Of a DNA stretch of 64,000 nt, positions 60,920 to 64,000 are shown in pieces. The stretch's first letter is position 1; every line of letters starts with the position of its first letter. The stretch is from Ardenticatenaceae bacterium (lineage in GTDB: Bacteria; Chloroflexota; Anaerolineae; Promineifilales; Promineifilaceae): contig JACKBQ010000001.1 in the NCBI GenBank assembly GCA_020634455.1, forward strand, positions 930,001 through 994,000. The letters are read 5' to 3'. The notes under the pieces were generated by a model. The model did no database searches and had not been told where the DNA came from. It worked only from the letters and a program-made list of their open reading frames with translations. A program made the position numbers and the translations under genes.

Positions 60920-62794
60920 TTAGGCCAAATGCGCCTTCACCGCCTCGGCCACTTCCACCGGAATCCCCGGCACCGAGGCAATCTCCTCCATCGTCGCCTT
61001 GCGCAAATCATCCAGCGAACCAAAATGGGTCAGCAGCTGCTTACGCCGCTTGGGGCCAACCCCCAGTATGCTGTCTAAAATCGAAGCCACCCCCGCCTTG
61101 GCCCGCCGCTTGCGGTGCCCCGTGTTGGCAAAACGATGCGCCTCATCGCGCACTCGCTGCACCAAATACAACCCCTCCGAGCGGCGCGGCAGCAAAATAG
61201 AAGCCGCCTTGCCCGGCACAAACAGTTCTTCTTCCTGCTTGGCCAGGCCGGTTACCGGCACCTCATTTTCCAGGCCAAATTCCCGCAAAACGTCCACCGC
61301 CATCGCCAGCTGCCCCTTGCCGCCATCCACAATCAGCAAATCCGGCAGCAGCGACCACGCTGTCTCTTTCTTTTGCTGGCCAATCTGGTTGGGATCGTGC
61401 AGCTCGCCCGCCAACGACTCTTTGTACCGCTCAAAGCGGCGCGTCAGCACCTCTTTCATCGCACCATAATCGTCGTTGCCCACCGTCACCACGTTGAAGC
61501 GGCGATAATCACTCTTTTTGGGCGCACCCTGCACAAACACCACCATCGAGGCCACCGTCTGCGCTCCCTGGGTGTGACTGATGTCGTAGCACTCAATGCG
61601 GGCGGGCGGCGATGGCAAACCGAGCGCCTCTTGCAGCTCCGCCATCGCTGTCACGTGCTTGGAGCGATCGGCCGCCCACTGCTGTCGAATTGTCTCTAGC
61701 GTGTCCTGCGCGTTGGTTTTCACCATCTCCACCAGCTCCCGTTTTTTGCCGCGTGTTGGCACCTGGATGGTCACCTTGGTACTCCGCTTGCGCCGCAGCC
61801 ACTCCTCAATCACCATTGCTTCAGACACCTGGTTGGGCAGCAGCACCTCGCGCGGAATGTGGGCCGCCTCGTCGTAAAACTGGGTGATGAATTCGCTCAG
61901 CACATCCTCGTCCGTTTCGCCCTCGGTGCCTTCCAGCATGAAATATTCTCGGCCAATCAGCTTGCCGTAGCGAATGAAGAAGATTTGCACACAGGCATCT
62001 CCCTGTTCGCGGGCAAAGGCAATCACGTCCTGATCGGCATTGGCGGCCGAAATCACCTTTTGCTTGGAAACAACCATGTTGATCGCTTTGAGCTGGTCAC
62101 GATATTCGGCCGCTTTTTCAAAGTTCAACGCTTCGGACGCTTTTTCCATCTTGACCTGCACATTTTTGACGATGTGCTCCGACTTGCCGCTGAGAAAATC
62201 CATCAGTGACTGGATCATGTCGCGGTACTGCTGTTTGTTCACCGCGCCAATGCACGGCCCATTGCACAATTTGATGTCGTAGTAGAGGCAGGCGCGTTCG
62301 TCTTTGCCGTTGATCACCCGGTCGCAGGTGAGGTACGGGAAGATTTTGCGCAGCATGTCCAGCGTCTGGTGTACCGCCCAAACGGAGGTGTACGGCCCAA
62401 AATAGCGCGAGCCGTCCCGGTCCATGCGCCGGGTGACGGTAACTTTAGGGTAATCTTCCGCCCAATGCACTTTGATGTACGGGTACCGTTTGTCATCCTT
62501 GAGGCGAACGTTGTACTTGGGGCGATGCTTTTTGATGAGGGTATTTTCCAGCAGCAGCGCTTCCAACTCGGATTCGGTGGTGATGATTTCCAGATCGGTG
62601 ATTTCGTGACGCAGGCGCTGAGTTTTGACGGAATCCACGTTTTTGTGGAAGTAGGAGCGTACGCGATTACGCAGGTTAATCGCTTTACCCACGTAAATAA
62701 TCGTGCCGTGTTTATCTTTATGCAAATAAACGCCAGGCTTGGTGGGTAGCTTTTTGAGTAACTTTTGGATGTTTTCAGGTGGTGTGTACGCCAT
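60920..62794 (-). CDS. uvrC: UvrABC excinuclease subunit C
   Basis: About 624 residues. It makes both incisions in nucleotide excision repair. GIY-YIG nuclease at the N-terminus (KPGVYLHKDKHGTIIYVGKA), UvrBC-binding UVR motif (KMEKASEALNFEKAAEYRDQ near 215), RNase H-like nuclease (ECYDISHTQGAQTVASMVVF; VDGGKGQLAMAVDVL) and tandem helix-hairpin-helix (SILGVGPKRRKQLLTHFGSL; IASVPGIPVEVAEAVKAHL). No ACGGCCGT octamer occurs in the whole gene, unlike most neighbours. The ATG at 62794 is chosen by family length. Confidence 0.97.
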   Translation of the reverse strand: MAYTPPENIQKLLKKLPTKPGVYLHKDKHGTIIYVGKAINLRNRVRSYFHKNVDSVKTQRLRHEITDLEIITTESELEALLLENTLIKKHRPKYNVRLKDDKRYPYIKVHWAEDYPKVTVTRRMDRDGSRYFGPYTSVWAVHQTLDMLRKIFPYLTCDRVINGKDERACLYYDIKLCNGPCIGAVNKQQYRDMIQSLMDFLSGKSEHIVKNVQVKMEKASEALNFEKAAEYRDQLKAINMVVSKQKVISAANADQDVIAFAREQGDACVQIFFIRYGKLIGREYFMLEGTEGETDEDVLSEFITQFYDEAAHIPREVLLPNQVSEAMVIEEWLRRKRSTKVTIQVPTRGKKRELVEMVKTNAQDTLETIRQQWAADRSKHVTAMAELQEALGLPSPPARIECYDISHTQGAQTVASMVVFVQGAPKKSDYRRFNVVTVGNDDYGAMKEVLTRRFERYKESLAGELHDPNQIGQQKKETAWSLLPDLLIVDGGKGQLAMAVDVLREFGLENEVPVTGLAKQEEELFVPGKAASILLPRRSEGLYLVQRVRDEAHRFANTGHRKRRAKAGVASILDSILGVGPKRRKQLLTHFGSLDDLRKATMEEIASVPGIPVEVAEAVKAHLA

Positions 62795-62971
62795 GCGCCA
62801 ATTATAGCTCATTTGAGCGAATCAACCGCAATTTTTTACGACCGAAATCACAGACCAGAGTGACCGAATGCGTCCAATGCCTAAATTTGAGAAGTCCGCA
62901 CCCTCAGGTACATCTTGACTGCACCCGCTCGCATTTGAGAATGCTCACGCCTCCTCTTTAGGAAGTCAGGG

Positions 62972-63913
62972 TTACCGATTGGATCGAGGGTCAAAGGCAT
63001 CACGAAGACCATCACCAACGAAGTTGACTGAAATGACGGTGAGGAAAATCATGAGGCCGGGGAAGATGGCAACCCAGGGATAGCGGGTCATGTAAGTTTG
63101 GGCATCGTTGAGCATGTTGCCCCAGGTGGCCGTGGGCGGCTGAATGCCAAATCCCAGGTACGAAAGCCCGGATTCGGTCAGGATGGCAAAGGCGGTGAGC
63201 AAAGCGCCCTGCACCACAATCGGCCCCATCGCGTTGGGCAGGATGTGGCGCACAACGATGTGCCAGTTAGACATGCCCAGCGCCCGTGACGCTTCCACAT
63301 ACTCCATCTCACGCAATGACAGGAAGGTGGCGCGTACCAATCGTGCCGTCACCATCCAGGACAGCACCGCAATCACAATCACGATGGTTAACAGCCCACC
63401 CTGGTATTCGGCCAGGGGCGTGTCTCGGATCATGGCTCCAAGCAATATGAGGACAAAGAGCGAGGGGAAGGAAAGGAACAAATCGGTCAGGCGCATGAGC
63501 GCGTTATCTATGATGCCGCCGTAGAAACCGGCCAATGCGCCCACGACGGTGCCAGCAAAAAGGGCCAACCCGGTGGCAAAAACGCCGACCGCCAATGAAA
63601 TACGGCCGCCATACAAAATTCGGGCCAACAGGTCGCGGCCTAAATCATCGGTGCCCATCGGATGCTCCCAGGAAGGGGGTTCAAGCTTGCTGCGCAGGCT
63701 GATTGCTTCTGGATCGTGCTTGTAAAGCGGAGCAGCAACGGCGCTAAGGGTGATCAGCGCCAGGACAATCAGGCCGGTAACGGCTAGGCGATGGCGCAAA
63801 AAGCGGCGGAGCAATATTTGGCGCATGCTTTCTGGCTTGGCCAGGGAGATATCTTTGACGTCGGGGTCAAGCAAGGCCGGGTCAATAGTGGAGTCTGTGG
63901 TTATCTCACTCAT
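62972..63913 (-). CDS. Dipeptide/oligopeptide-type ABC transporter permease (DppC/OppC)
   Basis: 313 residues, six membrane helices. HPMGTDDLGRDLLARILYGG is the family's N-terminal motif, and EASRALGMSNWHIVVRHILP is the EAA loop that contacts the ATPase. LSYLGFGIQPPTATWGNML is the C-terminal family block. It forms the channel with the DppB-type protein encoded just upstream; the start codons and stop overlap by eight bases (ATGAGTGA). The binding protein and ATPases are outside the window. Confidence 0.95.
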   Translation of the reverse strand: MSEITTDSTIDPALLDPDVKDISLAKPESMRQILLRRFLRHRLAVTGLIVLALITLSAVAAPLYKHDPEAISLRSKLEPPSWEHPMGTDDLGRDLLARILYGGRISLAVGVFATGLALFAGTVVGALAGFYGGIIDNALMRLTDLFLSFPSLFVLILLGAMIRDTPLAEYQGGLLTIVIVIAVLSWMVTARLVRATFLSLREMEYVEASRALGMSNWHIVVRHILPNAMGPIVVQGALLTAFAILTESGLSYLGFGIQPPTATWGNMLNDAQTYMTRYPWVAIFPGLMIFLTVISVNFVGDGLRDAFDPRSNR

Positions 63914-64000
63914 ACCGAATTCTGGGGTCCAGGTAGCCGTAAACCATGTCGGCGATCAGGTTACAGAGGATGATTAATACGGCCGTCATCATAATCACCG
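63906..64000 (-). CDS. DppB/OppB-type ABC permease, C-terminal end (runs off the window)
   Basis: Thirty codons in the frame reading VIMMTAVLIILCNLIADMVY then GYLDPRIRYE and stop. 'NLxADxxYGYLDPRIRY' is the conserved end of the DppB permease. It overlaps the DppC start by eight bases, so the two are co-translated. Confidence 0.9.
   Translation of the reverse strand, partial: VIMMTAVLIILCNLIADMVYGYLDPRIRYE

Noticed and set aside
1..64000. ACGGCCGT enrichment as a mere consequence of high-GC codon use
   Set aside because: Other GC-rich octamers are not similarly frequent to the eye, copies occur in all frames and in gaps, and flanks are palindromic; codon use alone does not explain it.

Overview
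The window is about 55% GC with dense genes on both strands. It looks like part of a chromosome from a Chloroflexota bacterium, probably in or near Anaerolineae/Caldilineae. The evidence is: lipoprotein and secreted-protein styles seen in that phylum (linkers rich in VEVTR/ETTVVET, a C-terminal YLPVV tail), many long GAF/PAS histidine kinases, DUF4349 proteins, a small-type phosphatidylserine decarboxylase, and a cytochrome b/Rieske/multiheme cytochrome c cluster. The lineage call is inference. I saw no rRNA, tRNA, CRISPR array, prophage or classical insertion sequence.

Layout. 1-4.6 kb: end of a UPF0175 protein, a Type ISP-like restriction-modification enzyme, a cold-shock gene, and a truncated second copy of the enzyme's nuclease end. 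4.7-9.4 kb: two family 2 glycosyltransferases, a PhnD-like binding lipoprotein and a membrane-anchored beta-rich protein. 9.6-12.5 kb: a phospholipid cluster (psd, pssA, two DUF374 acyltransferases). 12.5-21.3 kb: two GAF histidine kinases around a thiolase, a branched-chain aminotransferase and methylglyoxal synthase. 21.5-27.7 kb: lgt-like, nitrilase-family, era, a Tat-exported protein, trmD and a membrane protein. 27.8-34.8 kb: a PknB-type kinase and a partner-switching module (STAS, RsbW, STAS, RsbU). 34.9-45.5 kb: queG, an antiporter, an ada-like gene, the bc-type complex, rfbD and oligopeptidase B. 45.4-53.4 kb: a REP-associated tyrosine transposase between two near-identical 174-bp repeats, then a giant nine-PAS kinase with a response regulator and a second kinase. 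53.5-64 kb: DUF456, a phosphotransferase-like protein, two DUF4349 proteins, a 34-residue membrane peptide, a large secreted protein, uvrC, and dipeptide-type ABC permeases.

Two genome-wide signals stand out more than any single gene. The palindrome ACGGCCGT occurs about 120 times (my count by eye), roughly once per 530 bp on both strands and mostly inside genes, where one or two copies would be expected. This resembles the HIP1 phenomenon of cyanobacteria. It also leaves a visible protein signature (TAV, NGR, RPF/RPL). Second, at least eleven families of short palindromic elements fill the intergenic gaps. Several also sit in frame inside conserved genes (queG, trmD, lgt-like, the restriction enzyme, the PhnD-like lipoprotein) or supply stop codons. 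The transposase between paired repeats may mobilise one of these families. An uninterrupted run of 11 C inside rsbW is a possible phase-variation switch.
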